Assembly (NCBI GenBank): GCA_963978905.1
Contig: OZ022257.1
Location: 24,505,274-24,569,273 of the forward strand
DNA length: 64,000 nt
Source of the DNA: Trichostrongylus colubriformis
Lineage: Eukaryota > Nematoda > Chromadorea > Rhabditida > Trichostrongylidae
Direction: 5' to 3'
The position numbers were made by a program, and so were the translations under genes. Under the pieces are notes generated by a model. The model was not told the DNA's origin. It worked only from the letters and a program-made list of their open reading frames with translations, and searched no databases. Shown here piece after piece: positions 46,401 through 57,360 of this stretch. Numbering within the stretch: the stretch's first letter is position 1; each line of letters starts with the position of its first letter.

Positions 46401-49400
46401 TTCATTTGAGAAAATGAGCAGCTAGCGTATTTGTGAAATATAGGGTGCGCCAAAATTATGGCGAATGGACATGCGCGCACATTTAACAACTATCCAAAGA
46501 TGCTGTATTTTTCTCTGCTTCTGTCATTTCTATAGTGTTGATGTCTTCATACCTAACATAGATGACCAGGAAAATATGTCATTGTGACCATGGTTGAGCG
46601 ATCTCACTATAGTTCTGCAATCACTGGACTTCATCGACAAAGATTTTCGGCACGCGAAATTCGTGAGCGTGTTGGTATACATCTGTGGGTCTCTACCGGT
46701 CCATCAAATGCTACAAGAAGCTAGGAACCGAGAACGACCGATTTGACAGGGGAGGCGTGTAACTGTGACCACGACCACCAATTCGAGGAAGGAACGCGAG
46801 AGGATTTGCAGAGAGCCGTCGCGCTCGGTTCGTCGAATGGCTCTAGAAATGGTCATCAAGGAGGACGAATTGTTGCCCTGGACTAATGCTCATTTCGGAA
46901 GACGTGACTGGACGTTCCAGCAGGACGGAGCTCCGGTACACAGAGCACGTGTGGTCCAAAACTGGTGCAAGACCAATTTCCCGACTTATCCGCTTCGAGA
47001 AGTGGCCAGCTAATTCACCAGATCGAAGTTCTATGGATTACAGCGTCTGGTCGGTTCTGTAGGCAAAGGACTGCGCAAAACCGCACCGCTCTGTGGAATC
47101 ACTGAAGAAAGCTCTACAGAAAGCGTGGGACGAGCTTAGCGCGCCGTACTTGCGTGCCACGGTCGATGCCTGCATGACGCGTCTCAAGGTCAATGCCAAC
47201 GGAGGGATTTTTGAAATTCACCGGTTGTGTATGATTAATAAGTGAACAATAAAGGTTGCTATGTCTTAGATCTCTTAAGATTGTGATGCACTCGTTCTAG
47301 GCTACTCAAATACCTTTTCGCTATAATTTTGGCGCACCCTGTACTATGAAACGGCATTCTAGACCAATTCCACCCAATGGCTACTCATTGGAGAGACTAT
47401 ATGGTAACAATGCGTGTGGATTCTCCAAATCGACATGCTACATAATGACCTTTCAGTGGCTCAAAGCTCAATGTAGATGATCTGGTCACTATAAAAATTG
47501 GCGCTTCTACCACTTACGTTCGTAAATTGAAACTAGGCATGTTTTTCTCACGGAACAAGAATTATAATATAGATATTACAAGAAGTCAATGAGTCAGTAA
47601 AATGAAAAAGGCGTTCAAAAGAAAGTAAGCAGAAAGTAGAGCACCTTTCTGTTTTCTTCCTGGTCCATATAAGGGATCTGATGCAGGGTAAACAATACTT
47701 CTCAAGTAATGCCGACACAGATTGATGGAACGTTCGATGGCATCCTCTATATAAACCTGAAAAATATCGAAATGCTAAAAATTCGCAGCAAACTAGGCAA
47801 TAGATAGTGGACCTGTTTTGGCATTTTATGACACGTCATGATCATCATGCATGTGCAAGCAGCGTCAGCACCTCGAATTAAGCGTTCGTCCAAAAGTTCA
47901 CGGAGGGCTTGGTCATCTTCTTCACCGTCCTGCAAGATGACAACAGTTTCAGCAACAAATAGGAAAGCAGGGACTCCATCGAAGTTTTGCAAAAAAAAGA
48001 GTGCACGCCTCATGAAAAAAAAAGTGTAACACTAACATCATCGGCAATTATCGGGACAAGAAGACGAGTTCCATCAGAGCTGACAACATCTCGCATGTTC
48101 CGCTCCAGAATGGTGATCAGTTTTATGAGACGATCAGACGAAATCTGAATGAGTTACTGAGTTCAGAAAGCCCTTCAGGAAATTTCAGTTATTCCAGCAT
48201 TAGCTTTCTGAATACTTACACTTGTCAGCTTTTTCCATGTGAGCAACTTCTGCACTTCCTTGCGTAAGTCGTCCACTACTGAACGGTCTATCAGTAGCTC
48301 TTGACTAACACCTTCATCATCATCATCATCATCATCTCCACCCACATCTGAAAATATCACAGTAAACATGCGTAAAAAATCAGAAACAAATACTTTTACC
48401 TTTGCCATTTTGTGCTATGTTCATCATATCAATGTCTTCAACCTGATCGAAAATCTGATCGATGATCGCATTCAAACGAGCTTTTGAATCATGCTCTGCC
48501 ATTACCTACAAATATGAAGTGTAGCAACCTGGTGTGAAGTTTCATGCCTTTTCAAGAGCAGAACCGTATTCTGTTTTTTCCTCACATAAGGATATATGAA
48601 GCTATACGCATTTATATAAAGACAGTGCTAGCAATAGCGCCACCGAAAAAAATTGTATGACCCTTCATCAGATTTATTTACATTCTGGTACATGTTAATT
48701 ACTTCCCTTCCGGATCAACTCCTTTAGTTCCACTATCTTTGTGATGTCATGTCCTGTTTCGAAAAGACGTAGACAAAAAATGACAAGTGCAAAGTGAATG
48801 CCAGATTTTAAACGGCCCACATTTTTTTAAAATAAGTAGGCATGCAAAGTGAATGTAGACAATGAGTAATCCGCGATCTAGATTCTGGCCGCCATTAAAT
48901 ATGTACAGCAACCTTTTAATCTGAGTGTTGACAACCACCTCGCCAAACCCGCTCGATGGCCATCTAAATAAAATGATAGAAAATTTTTGCGCAGAATCTT
49001 TTGAATGACCGCTACACAGGTATTGCTTGCACAAAGTGGGGAATGCGAACTCTTTGGTCTCCTGTAATGTCTATAAAAACTTCAGCGCTTTGGTGGCAAA
49101 AGCATACGTAGAGGTCAAAAAGCTAAGCCCTTCGTAAAGTCACAGTAAGCTACCATAGAATGGCAAATAATTAGTGTAAGTAAGCAAATCAAAAAAAACC
49201 TCGATATACTATGCGATAAACTCACATCGTTATTCCAACACTCCTGATCGATTTCATTACCCTTTCTCCGCCTGAACTTTTCTTGCCGTCTCCGTTGTCG
49301 CTCTGACCACTCCTGGTCACGCTTTTGTATGACTGAAATATTTCAAGGAGTTATTAAATGTCGAATCTGGGAATGCCTACAGAGTGCGTGTAATAACCAT

Positions 49401-52400
49401 CATTGGGGGTTGGAGGCCTCTCGGGAACATCGTCCTTCTTCTTTCTGCGCCGATCTTTCTTCTCATAGAACTTGCGATCGTCATCACTTGTGTCCCCAAT
49501 CTTGTGATCATCTTGGTCCGCAGCAGATACGTCGGCTGAAGCAGACGAAGCAGACTGCGCTTCCATTGCAGCTATCAATTCCAAGTCACGCTGTAAACAA
49601 ACAGATTCACCCACAGCAGATATCGTTTGTGGATTGAATCTTCTCTTTATTTGAATTTAGTGGCCTTACTTGATCTGCTTGTTCCTCTTCCAAAGTTTTT
49701 GTTCGCTTCCGTTGACGACGTCCATCCGAGGGATCGAAGTAATCGGTCAGAGAGTCATAAAGGCTTTCCACCTGCATAAATGTGTCTTTTGGTATGAGTC
49801 CAAATTGAAAAAGAATCGAGATGGTAAAGATATCAATAACATGCCTGATCCCTCTTTTTCCGCTGTTGACTGGCTTTCGGTTGTTTCCCAACACTTGCCA
49901 TTTGACGACGAAGTTGTGTGTTGTCCCTACCTTCCAGAACAGGAGCAACAAAGGAACTCTCTTCACTTGCAGATGATGTGGAGGGCTTATCCTGTATGAC
50001 AGTAGGCTTCTGTGCCGCAGCTGTCGCCTCACACGGCGCCGGGGTAGTTGGAGCCGGAGCTGGAGCAGCATTCAAGGCACGCTGTAATTTGTCAGTTTCA
50101 TGAAAGGAAACTAGAGAGATAATCATGGGCAAAACAATACATCAAAAAAGAAAAAAAGATGTAAATTGCAATAAAACCAACAGCAGGATCAAGTTCCATG
50201 TCATTCAGTAAGTGTTCAGGGGCTTCCATATTATGCTCAGGCTCTACGTCCAACGCCTTGAAATGAAACATTAATAACGGTAAATATTATTAAACATTAT
50301 ATAAGACCAAAGCACATACGTTGCAATTGACACTCATGACTGCTCTGATCACGGGAGGCATCAAATCAAGAGGGAGATCGTTGGATTCCGGGATCCCATC
50401 ATGGACGTCCATTCGGGTTCGCCTGTGATTGCAGTGATTGATCAACCGATTTCAGAAGATTCAAGGTTGATGCATAAGCTTCCCGCCACGTCTTTGATCC
50501 TCCCACATTTCGTGTACATGGATGTTAGTGACATGTCATCACGTGTCAGTAACGTGTCCATGTACTCTATCACTACAACAGCTAGCGCCCCACCCTCCTC
50601 ACGCTGCATTTGAAAGCTACAATGCTGCATAATCACCACCGTGACAAAATGTACCCCCCCCCCACTGCTTACTTTTGTATTTCGATCCGGGCTTCAGTGA
50701 AAAGAGGCATATACTAAGCTTACGGATATTTACAGCCAGGACGTCATCTCCTATGACACATGCAAGACTTCGCCCTCCGACTACTGGCTGTTCAGCCATC
50801 TGCAGCGCTTCCTGGACCGAAAAAATGTTCGAAAAGGCGGATCAGGTCAGGAAGGTACTCGACTACTTCATCAAGCCCAGCCCCGTCCTTCTAGGAGAAG
50901 GGAATCGACAAGCTGCTTGAGCGTCGGTGTCGAGTAGTGGGTGGTGAGGGTGCATACATCTGTGTTCAGGATGGTTCTCTTTTGGAATATTTCTGAAAAA
51001 GTCGTGCGCGGAAACTTATGCATCAACCTATATGTGCGGGAGTAGGTGTTGGGAAGTGCGATTGTTGTTTTTTAGCCATCAATTTGGTTTTGTGAATACA
51101 CAATAAATGGAGAGACAAAAGTCAGTAGTACGCATTTGTTTTCTAATCTGTCTCTCTGCTGCAAAATGGCGACATCAGAACCTGTACAAATGGGCCCCAT
51201 GTCCTAGGCGAGAAAACACAACGTTGGTGTGTAGAGGTGAAAGAGCTGACGTAAGGAGGTTCATCAAATTACAATGACAAGTACAAAAGTTTTGTGAGAA
51301 GGTGAAAGAATTCCAACAATCGTAAATAAATGGTGGAGTAAATAGGAAAATAGGTTAAGGGAAATAACCACGAAAAATAAACTCACGTGTCACTGACGTC
51401 AACACTTGATAATGCTTGCGATACCATTTGCACAAAAACTGGATCAGATGTATCCAACAGAGATTTCATGGTTGTGGCGTCACACACAGAAGGCAGTTTC
51501 GAGTTGATCATATTTTCACTTGGGAACGGTACAGTTTTCACATCTTAAATATTTGCCACAACACTGTACCACTGCATTTCAATGAAGGGTTAAGACAAAA
51601 GCAGGATCTTACATGAAGTATTAAAATGTGTTGCTACAAGAGTTAAAGCTTGTCCAGCTTGAACTTGCTCCACACGATCCCTCATCTCATTTAGAGCCTT
51701 AAGCAGAAATGAGTACCAAACATGACATTGCTAAAGTAATTCTAAAGATCAATCTTGATCGAAAACGATTAATGCTTTCACGGAGCCATTCCAATTAATG
51801 AAAATGAATTACGAACAAGAGAAAATAGAACATAGAATTACACATGAAATTACCTGCTGGGCTTCTTGCTGCTTTCTCAACTGCTCCTCCCGCACTTTTT
51901 TCAATTCTTCTATCTTCCGTCGCTCTGCTTCTTCCTGACGCCGCTTTTCTTCTGCGATTCGCCTTTCTTCTTCCTGCAAAAAGGATCACTTCTCCTTCAT
52001 TGTATGAAAAGATGTAACAATCAACTGCATGGATATGAATCAAATTTGGAAAGAAAGACAATTTATCTGTGGCTATACCTGCTTCTTCAGAAGCTCTAGC
52101 TGTTCTAGCTCCCGCTGCGCCTGAAGTTCACGCTGACGTTGCTGTTCTTCGGCTTCCTATAGAACATATGTTTTGCTACTTCAACCGGAGCACAGCCATA
52201 AATTTTAGGAAACACAGGTGATAGCGGAACCAACGTAAACTAATGAAAAAAAAGTGTCAGACGCTGTTATAAATTAATCCCCGACGCATTTTGATTAGGA
52301 AAAAATTGGGACCTTGATTCGTTGTTGCCGTAACAGCTCCTCCTGCTGTTGCCGTTGTTGTTGCTGACGAGCAAGTTCAATCTGACGTTGCTGCTCTTCT

Positions 52401-53339
52401 AGCAGACGTTGTTGATGGTTATGCTGGAACGATCCCAACGGACATGGCAGATAAAATAAAATAAAGTAGAAAAGAGAAGTTAAAGAAAATGAAGGAAAAA
52501 AGAATGAGCCATATATTCAGAAGCTAATGAGCAACAGCTGACAATATAAAAATAGTACAGCCGTAACAAAAATAACCAACAAGGGCTTGTTGCTGTTGGA
52601 CTTGCTGCTGTTGAGAAAACCGCTGTTGAGTGTGCTGTTGACTGAGCAGCTGTTGTTGCAACACCTAAAAAGTCAAATGTGATTAAAACGGGAAGGAACT
52701 ATTCATGTAGAACATGATTAATGGGAAACCAATGGAACCTGCTGCTGTTGCTGTTGCTGTTGAAAAACTGGCGGCATTTGTTGCGACTGCATCATGAACA
52801 ATTGTTGTTGTTGTTGAAAAGGATCCATAGACAACATCTGAGGGAAGAACCATGAGTGAAGAAAATCCAAATCAAGGAAGAGAGGAGAGAATCAAGAGAA
52901 ATCATAGATGGTCAAAGAAAAGACCATTAGAAAATGAATTAAGTTCTACCTGATTATTGCCATAGAAAGAGTTGAAACTATTCATATACTGTTGTTGAGC
53001 GAGCAACATCTAGAAAGCATCCAATAATAAAATAGAAGTAAAAGCGACACAGACGCAAAAAGCATGCCAAGAATCTATGACACTAATGAAGATTACCTGC
53101 TGATTATATTGAGTTTGGCCTAGCCCTTGTGCCGTCATTGGTTGGCCCTGGATCCCCATGTTTAGATTTCCAGAACCCTATAATTTTTTGACACATCACC
53201 ACCAAAAATAAAAGCAACTCAGCGGGTTCTTAAAGTAGAAAAAATAAAGAAGCCTATTGGATGGAAACAGATTCAACCAACCTGAATAATGCATATAAAA
53301 TTCAAAGCAATGACTAACTTGAGGATTATGAGGATCCAT
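33813..53339 (-). CDS. scc-2: SCC-2 / NIPBL cohesin loader (PQN-85 type), whole gene
   Basis: Scc2/NIPBL acts in the nucleus with MAU-2/Scc4 to load cohesin onto chromatin, and is needed for sister-chromatid cohesion and genome folding. Fifty-five exons were placed (listed in the five block entries), totalling about 2,150 codons, near the size of the worm protein as I recall it. Features in order: Q-rich N-terminus (residues ~1-200), charged linker, then HEAT-rich NIPBL core with LERNMRDVVSS, NKPEFPAAEMFLQVVGNLLV, VSLEYLGLITSRLRSS, RTKAMRCLTQIIE, GVAVRKRVIRIMREICEKFP, RRVQDEDGVKKLVLETFQAL and SPSEAAKVYEKG, and an acidic C-terminus. All GT-AG joins preserve phase except the last; two introns use GC donors. 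The start ATG at 53339 follows directly after an AG acceptor-like site. Introns hold a Tc1-like element, MITEs and a mariner fragment. Confidence 0.95.
35331..36064. mobile_element. TA-flanked inverted-repeat element (family 1, copy C)
   Basis: Lies in SCC-2 intron 50, reversed relative to copies A, B and D. The ends are TACAGGGGATGCCAAAAAAA and TTTTTTGCCACTCCCTCTATA. The interior is collinear with copy A when reversed. No transposase motif is visible. Confidence 0.8.
37485..42535 (-). CDS. scc-2: SCC-2 exons 30-45: HEAT-repeat region
   Basis: Exons: 42428-42535, 42145-42266, 41937-42039, 41682-41783, 41432-41578, 41298-41375, 41089-41223, 40235-40333, 40097-40175, 39923-40035, 39556-39639, 39427-39503, 38168-38313, 37974-38055, 37632-37793, 37485-37573 (residues 1092-1666). 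HEAT helices are evident, e.g. SNAAVREATVEMIGKFVV and VRPELLVRHAETLQPYL, and the family landmark GVGVMARYFDFDS is in exon 44. Exon 39 ends AAG|GCAAGT, a textbook GC donor. Intron 36 holds a 244-bp MITE. Confidence 0.94.
40500..40743. mobile_element. 244-bp MITE in an SCC-2 intron (family 2)
   Basis: The ends GGGTGACGGCTGGGACACAC and GTGTCCCAACCTACACCC are inverted repeats. The same termini bound a longer copy at 61727-62137. It lies in intron 36 of SCC-2. The target duplication is unclear. Confidence 0.7.
43340..48505 (-). CDS. scc-2: SCC-2 exons 17-29: start of the conserved core
   Basis: Exons: 48400-48505, 48220-48347, 48037-48144, 47813-47929, 47645-47756, 45934-46037, 45750-45848, 45489-45683, 45280-45422, 44464-44622, 44274-44391, 44049-44138, 43340-43420 (residues 572-1091). 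Recognisable NIPBL segments include KLITILERNMRD, MIMTCHKMPKQVYIEDAIER, LLQSVVR, EDYRALFDSFLQDMLTAFNK and KQMELERALLDYI. A Gly-Asp7 run occurs at the exon 18 start. Intron 21 carries a Tc1-like element in the opposite orientation. Intron 25 carries a diverged copy of the foldback repeat seen at 29.4 kb. Confidence 0.93.
45045..45200. repeat. Diverged copy of the tRNA-foldback repeat
   Basis: The order GTTAGTGATATTGATGTTCT, TGTTAGCTGC.TTTTCGCC, GCGCGCGAAGTGGAAGTTGTTACAA matches 29375-29460 at perhaps 70 percent by eye, including a shared short frame ending (K)VKNINIT / IKNIKIIT on the minus strand. It lies in SCC-2 intron 25. The tRNA-like unit itself is absent here. Confidence 0.5.
46441..47341 (+). 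pseudogene. Tc1/mariner-type element in an SCC-2 intron
   Basis: 901 bp with inverted ends TAGGGTGCGCCAAAATTATG and ATAATTTTGGCGCACCCTG, flanked by TA. A transposase frame starts at ATG 46591 (VERSHYSSAITGLH, FSAREIRERVG), continues through WTFQQDGAPVHRARVVQNWC and NSPDRSSMDYSVW, and ends near 47245 (ATVDACMTRLKVNANGG). It contains stops and at least one frameshift near 47010, so it is inactive. It is antisense to SCC-2 within intron 21 and distinct from the other mariners here by its termini. Confidence 0.88.
49226..51697 (-). CDS. scc-2: SCC-2 exons 9-16: linker region
   Basis: Exons: 51613-51697, 51387-51543, 50320-50422, 50182-50256, 49845-50081, 49670-49771, 49398-49590, 49226-49332 (residues 219-571). 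The region is acidic and basic in patches, with an Ala/Pro/Thr-rich segment (APAPAPTTPAP) and a basic KKDRRRKKKDD cluster that may act in nuclear localisation (inference). Exon 13 ends CAG|GCATGT, a GC-type donor. A decayed mariner piece lies in intron 10. Acceptor choice for exon 10 (TTTAAG at 51544) was set by phase. Confidence 0.85.
50654..50663 (+). repeat. C10 homopolymer
   Basis: Ten C residues in SCC-2 intron 10; on the gene strand this is a G-run. Confidence 0.9.
50754..50945 (+). pseudogene. Mariner transposase C-terminal fragment
   Basis: The plus-strand frame gives SPSDYWLFSHLQRFLDRK, the catalytic APSDYxLFxxLxxxL block of mariner transposases, followed by a VRKVLDYFIKPSP-like segment corresponding to the DFIASKP region. 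The upstream core and the termini are not recognisable. It lies in SCC-2 intron 10, antisense. Confidence 0.7.
51854..53339 (-). CDS. scc-2: SCC-2 exons 1-8: glutamine-rich N-terminus
   Basis: Exons: 53319-53339, 53097-53177, 52950-53009, 52739-52837, 52581-52664, 52313-52423, 52079-52156, 51854-51973. All are phase 0, together 218 codons. Exon 1 encodes only MDPHNPQ. The block is dominated by glutamine (runs of up to seven), then turns into a Q/E/R-rich likely coiled coil (EEQLRKQQEAQQ). This is the prion-like, Q-rich composition that gave the C. elegans gene its pqn name. Small all-phase-0 exons make exon skipping frame-neutral. Low complexity limits homology support, so the exact start is less certain than the core. 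Confidence 0.85.
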
Positions 53340-53349
53340 CTGATTAAGG
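53340..53349 (-). promoter_or_regulatory. Possible trans-splice acceptor before the SCC-2 start
   Basis: The minus strand reads CCTTAATCAG immediately before the ATG, so an AG acceptor touches the start codon. In nematodes this often marks spliced-leader addition. It could also be an ordinary 3' splice site joining an undetected 5' exon. Confidence 0.4.
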
Positions 53350-53949
53350 CACCGTTCCAGCACTACGCCATGCAGGATATACAGTGGCCCGAATTATAAT
53401 TTGGTCCAAAAGAAAAGGGCAACGTCGAAAATGGATCTGCAATGTGTATGACACAATTAAACCCTTTCCAAAACAATTTAGAGGGCAGCTTAAAGCGTAG
53501 TCTAAAAGGAATCAATTTTACATTACTTATATATCGAATATCATGACTGGAATGCCTAATAAACACAAATACAAACATTGAATAATGTTCTGGCCCGTGC
53601 GCAGCGTCGCCAGCCTCGCGCAACAGTCGCACGATTGTGATGCGACGCCGCTTGGCGGCTTGCAAGGCGAAACGTGATCGCGTCGCTGCTGTTGTCTGCG
53701 ATGGCGCCGTGTGTTTGGTGTAATCGCGGGATTGATGTCCTTGTCAGTTTCTACCGCGTAATCAGATTTCCGTTGATAAAATAATTAAAAGCGTTATATG
53801 CATTTGATGTACTATTTCCTCTACATAAAAGAAGGGATAGCTTCAAAGGGGATGTCAGAGGACTAGTCGCTATGATCTCTGCAATGCATCATTTAAGAAT
53901 TTTTAGTGAACATTTAAGAGCGAGAGGCAAAATTGAGCTAATGTGGATC

Positions 53950-53960
53950 GGGGGGGGGGG
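53950..53960 (+). repeat. G11 homopolymer
   Basis: Eleven consecutive G residues upstream of SCC-2. Confidence 0.9.
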
Positions 53961-54473
53961 CAACTTCAAGTTTTATTTAAATGTGATCTTTTTCATGCAG
54001 AAAGAGGGGAATGTGAATGTAAGGCTACGCTTAGGAAGGGAAAGGAGTTTTGACATGTGTGAAATAACTTTCATTTACCACAAAAGGTCCCTGATAAAAA
54101 CTTGTTCGCTCATCAAGGGTTCCCCCTCCCAGGCTTAGGCTCAACTCACATCCTCCTCGCCATTTTTGTCATGCTTCTACGTGTGTGTGAGCAATGATGC
54201 GCGACGCTACCACTGAATCATAAAACGTGAAGTCCCCCCTCCTCGCCCATCCCGGGCCATAACGACCTGCGAAAATAATTCGTCAACCTGAAACTCCCTA
54301 CTTACCTAGGCTTTCCCCTCTATTACTGGCTCGTTTTGCGCTGATGTGAGCAGGAAGCCCCGACCTTAAATGGCTCAGTGGTCCTGCTCAAATGTGGCGA
54401 ACTCTACGATAGGTCTTTCCAAGATTACACAGTAATTAATTAAGGTCGCTATCAGACTTTGTGATATCGCGAT

Positions 54474-54501
54474 GTCGCGGTTTCGCATGCGAAATCGCAA
54501 C
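54474..54501. repeat. 28-bp palindrome with TTTCGCATGCGAAA core
   Basis: The 14-bp core is a perfect palindrome. It extends to 28 bp with two mismatched pairs that would be G-U in RNA. Similar CGCGTGCGAAATTGCG sequence lies 27 bp to the right. It may be part of a small MITE or a protein-binding site. Confidence 0.6.
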
Positions 54502-54639
54502 ACTGTAGAATCTCGGACTGCAGACTCGCGTGCGAAATTGCGATAACGTAAAATGATAAAGTCGTGAATTCTAACATCAACCTGAAATCAGACGTAGTAG
54601 TCACAAAATGCCACCGCATACACATAGTGTGGGATCAGC

Positions 54640-54870
54640 CCTATAAGCATCCCAGCCTTCCGAAATTTCTCTGTTGACTCTACGAAATGTGGTCCAATCC
54701 AAACCGCACTTATACAATCCAGGATAAAAGTCGAACTCAGAGAATGGGATCGGTCTGTAAAGCGACTCGTCCTTTCCTAATTGAACCTTGACGATGATGT
54801 CGATGAACGTTGTCTGACAGGCATTCTGTCCCGTGGGACGACATCACAGAGCTAATCGACAACTGTGGAA
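54640..54870 (-). other. Coding-like segment, family shared with 13852-14202
   Basis: A minus-strand frame near 54820-54650 reads TTFIDIIVKVQLGKDESLYR and then a segment rich in aromatic residues. It looks protein-like but I do not recognise it. Its 5' ~100 bp align with the 14.1-kb segment. It may be a fragment of an unrecognised transposon protein or a host exon. Confidence 0.3.
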
Positions 54871-56028
54871 GTCAACCAAAGGTGTAATTCGCAACTTGCT
54901 TTAATTTTATTTTAGGGTTTTAGCATTACCATGACCTTGACCCATGATCTACTAGTTTATAAGGTTCTTGCTTTAAATGTAAACTATCAGCGGTCGAATC
55001 GAAATGTAATCGACGAACTACAGAAATAACTCCTTCACGCAATAACAACAACAAATAACATTTCCGAAAAGCTGGAATAGATTCGAACTCGTGTTAGTGA
55101 CCCGCCTAAGATTGCTTGAACTGGCCAAACTTGAACAACCATCCTTTTTGAGGTTCTACACAGTATGCTGGTATGTATAATTCGAAAGAATTCCCATAGC
55201 CATTCATCAGTAACAGTTTTTTCCTTCTAATTACTATCCAAACCTAATATTTACGATTGCCTAATTCTGCTCGATTTTTTAACAGATAATAGACTGTGTG
55301 TGTGTGGTGGGACCACTGCTGACCGGCGTTCGTCACTTGAAAAATACACTTCGTCTTCTGCGCCCACCAAGTAGAAACGCTGTCACCGTAACAACAACAA
55401 CTTTAATTTACAAAATAGTTAAATAAAATCTCAGCTGATGGCTTGCAGGGTGGATGTTGAGGAATCAGTTTAACTGAAAACTCTGAAAATTACCAACTCT
55501 ATGCCCCAGAGCTGTCATGGTTCCAAATAACGTACAGGAAATCTCTAGAATCATTCTGTGTTACTTTCTGCACACCTGCACGTTTCGCTGAACTATGACT
55601 TTCTTATGGTTAATTGACTTTTGAAAGGATTATTCCCTTTCAGAGTTTTCAGTTAAATAAAATCTCCAACCTCTCTACACCCTATTCAGCTGAGCTGCTT
55701 CGTTTCACTAGACGAGATATGTTGACATCGGCCAGAATTATGGTAATTTTTGACCGCTACCGTATATCTGGACCAAAAATCGGAAACCTCCACTTCCCAA
55801 ATTTTCATTCGAAGGAAGTATTCATGACGCGGATTCTCCAATTCCTCTGCGCTGCTCTGCTGTTACCACGATTTTATCTTCAGAAAATAGCCAGCGAAAG
55901 GGGATCCTCATCAGAAGAGGCCGCCCACCCAAAAGCAATCATGGCTTAATACTTGATGACCGTACACTTGCCTGGTGCGTGGAATCGCGCGCTTTCTTCG
56001 CACGCTCACGCGGGCGTTGCGATGTCCG
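54871..56028. other. No recognised gene
   Basis: Only short open frames. A GTGTGTGTGTGG microsatellite lies near 55298. No family was identified. Confidence 0.45.
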
Positions 56029-56031
56029 TTA

Positions 56032-56202
56032 GGCCGCGTTCATACTTTGCGGTGCCGTCGGCAAAGCGTGGCTGCGTTTCTCCGCTTCTCCACCTGTGCT
56101 GCCCTGTCTCGTTGGCGTCGTCTCTTGACCTCCCCCGTGCCACTCTGCCTCGCTGCCTGTGAACGCAGCCACGCATTGCCTGGCGCAAAGTATGAAAGCG
56201 CC
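56032..56202. mobile_element. 171-bp MITE with TTA duplication
   Basis: The inverted ends GGCCGCGTTCATACTTTGCG and CGCAAAGTATGAAAGCGCC are flanked by TTA (56029-56031 and 56203-56205). A 3-bp TWA duplication and GGC-start ends suggest a PIF/Harbinger relative. It shares termini with 16268-16676. Confidence 0.75.
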
Positions 56203-56205
56203 TTA

Positions 56206-57358
56206 CACGAACACCTCTTCTCAGGAAGCCTTTTGTTTGTCATATTTGTCTACTGAAATTTTGCACTGATCTAAAGTTTCGAGTTGGTTTATTCGATATA
56301 TGGGCCATGACTGCAATGAGATTTGACATTTTTGATAGCAGTTTATATGTACTATTGGCACATATTGGAAAAATCGATCAAAATTTCGAAAAGAAAAGTA
56401 GTTATGACACGACATCGCGTCAAACGGTCATCAACTGTTGAGAAAAAATTGCTGATGGGACTAAATTCATCGAATCGGGATGCCCACATCTTGATCTCTT
56501 GGCTCTCTCAGAATCGTGAGGATCTCAGTGTTTTCACAAAAGTTTGGTACGATCACAGAGAGTAGACTTCATAATTTAAGGGTGGTTCGCCTGTGTGACG
56601 CGGTTATCCCGAAGTGTTTGTGTGTACCTTTAATGTCACAACGCCACATTTGAACTGAAAGATGGACGACAGAAATCCGCATCGCTAGCTCGAAGACGTT
56701 CGGCTAAATTCAACCTCACTCAACAACCTTGGTAACAAATGTAAGCAACCAAAGCTGTACATACAGATAACGTCGAAAGTTATGTTCACCTCATGAGGCT
56801 GAAAACCCATCGACATTAGAGTACTAGGGGGTCAGGTCGTGCCAAGACACCTCACAGCCATTCAACAAAATTTTGTGGACAGCTAGAGCATTATAGGCAC
56901 AAGTGATGCAAGTTGTTAGATCATTTGTTCTATGGTTCCAAGGTAATGTCGTAGGAATCGGTAAGATAAGTATGGCTCCATCCTTCGAAGTGGCCACGCG
57001 ACCACTTTCTATCCTTTTTCACCTTCATATACCTGAGGAGAGATTTAGTGCACCCTAAGCGTTCATCTGTTCGCTCAGGTTGGAGTGTTATCTCTACTGG
57101 AAAACATGAATTACACCTCTGTTTGAAGGGTCGCAATTTTCATCTGGAATGACATTACTAGAAATAGTAACCAGTACACGAGAACACTAGAATTCTACTT
57201 TCTAGATTTGTTAACATATTTCCACTAACCTCAGCTGTTCGAGAAATATCAAGGATGTCTTGGTGGTGATATGAAGCTTTTTGGATACCATCCCGCGGAA
57301 CAGAATCAAAGGCTCACCTTCATGCGGTAAACGCACAAGGCCAAACGCCAGAATGCTC
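56206..57358. other. No recognised gene
   Basis: An 80-codon plus-strand frame (56323-56565) is lysine- and serine-rich and unrecognised. Nothing else is supported. Confidence 0.4.
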
Positions 57359-57360
57359 TA

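Larger units (their letters stand above)
53350..54640. other. 5' flank of SCC-2
   Basis: Probable upstream regulatory region, including a GC-rich CpG-containing stretch at 53595-53715 and a G11 run at 53950-53960. Short frames exist, but none is recognised. A promoter location is inference from position only. Confidence 0.4.

Noticed and set aside
49833..50132. Reading SCC-2 exon 13 through its 3' side into KKRDQACY
   Set aside because: The frame stops just after this and the next exon joins in phase only if the GC donor at 49844 is used.
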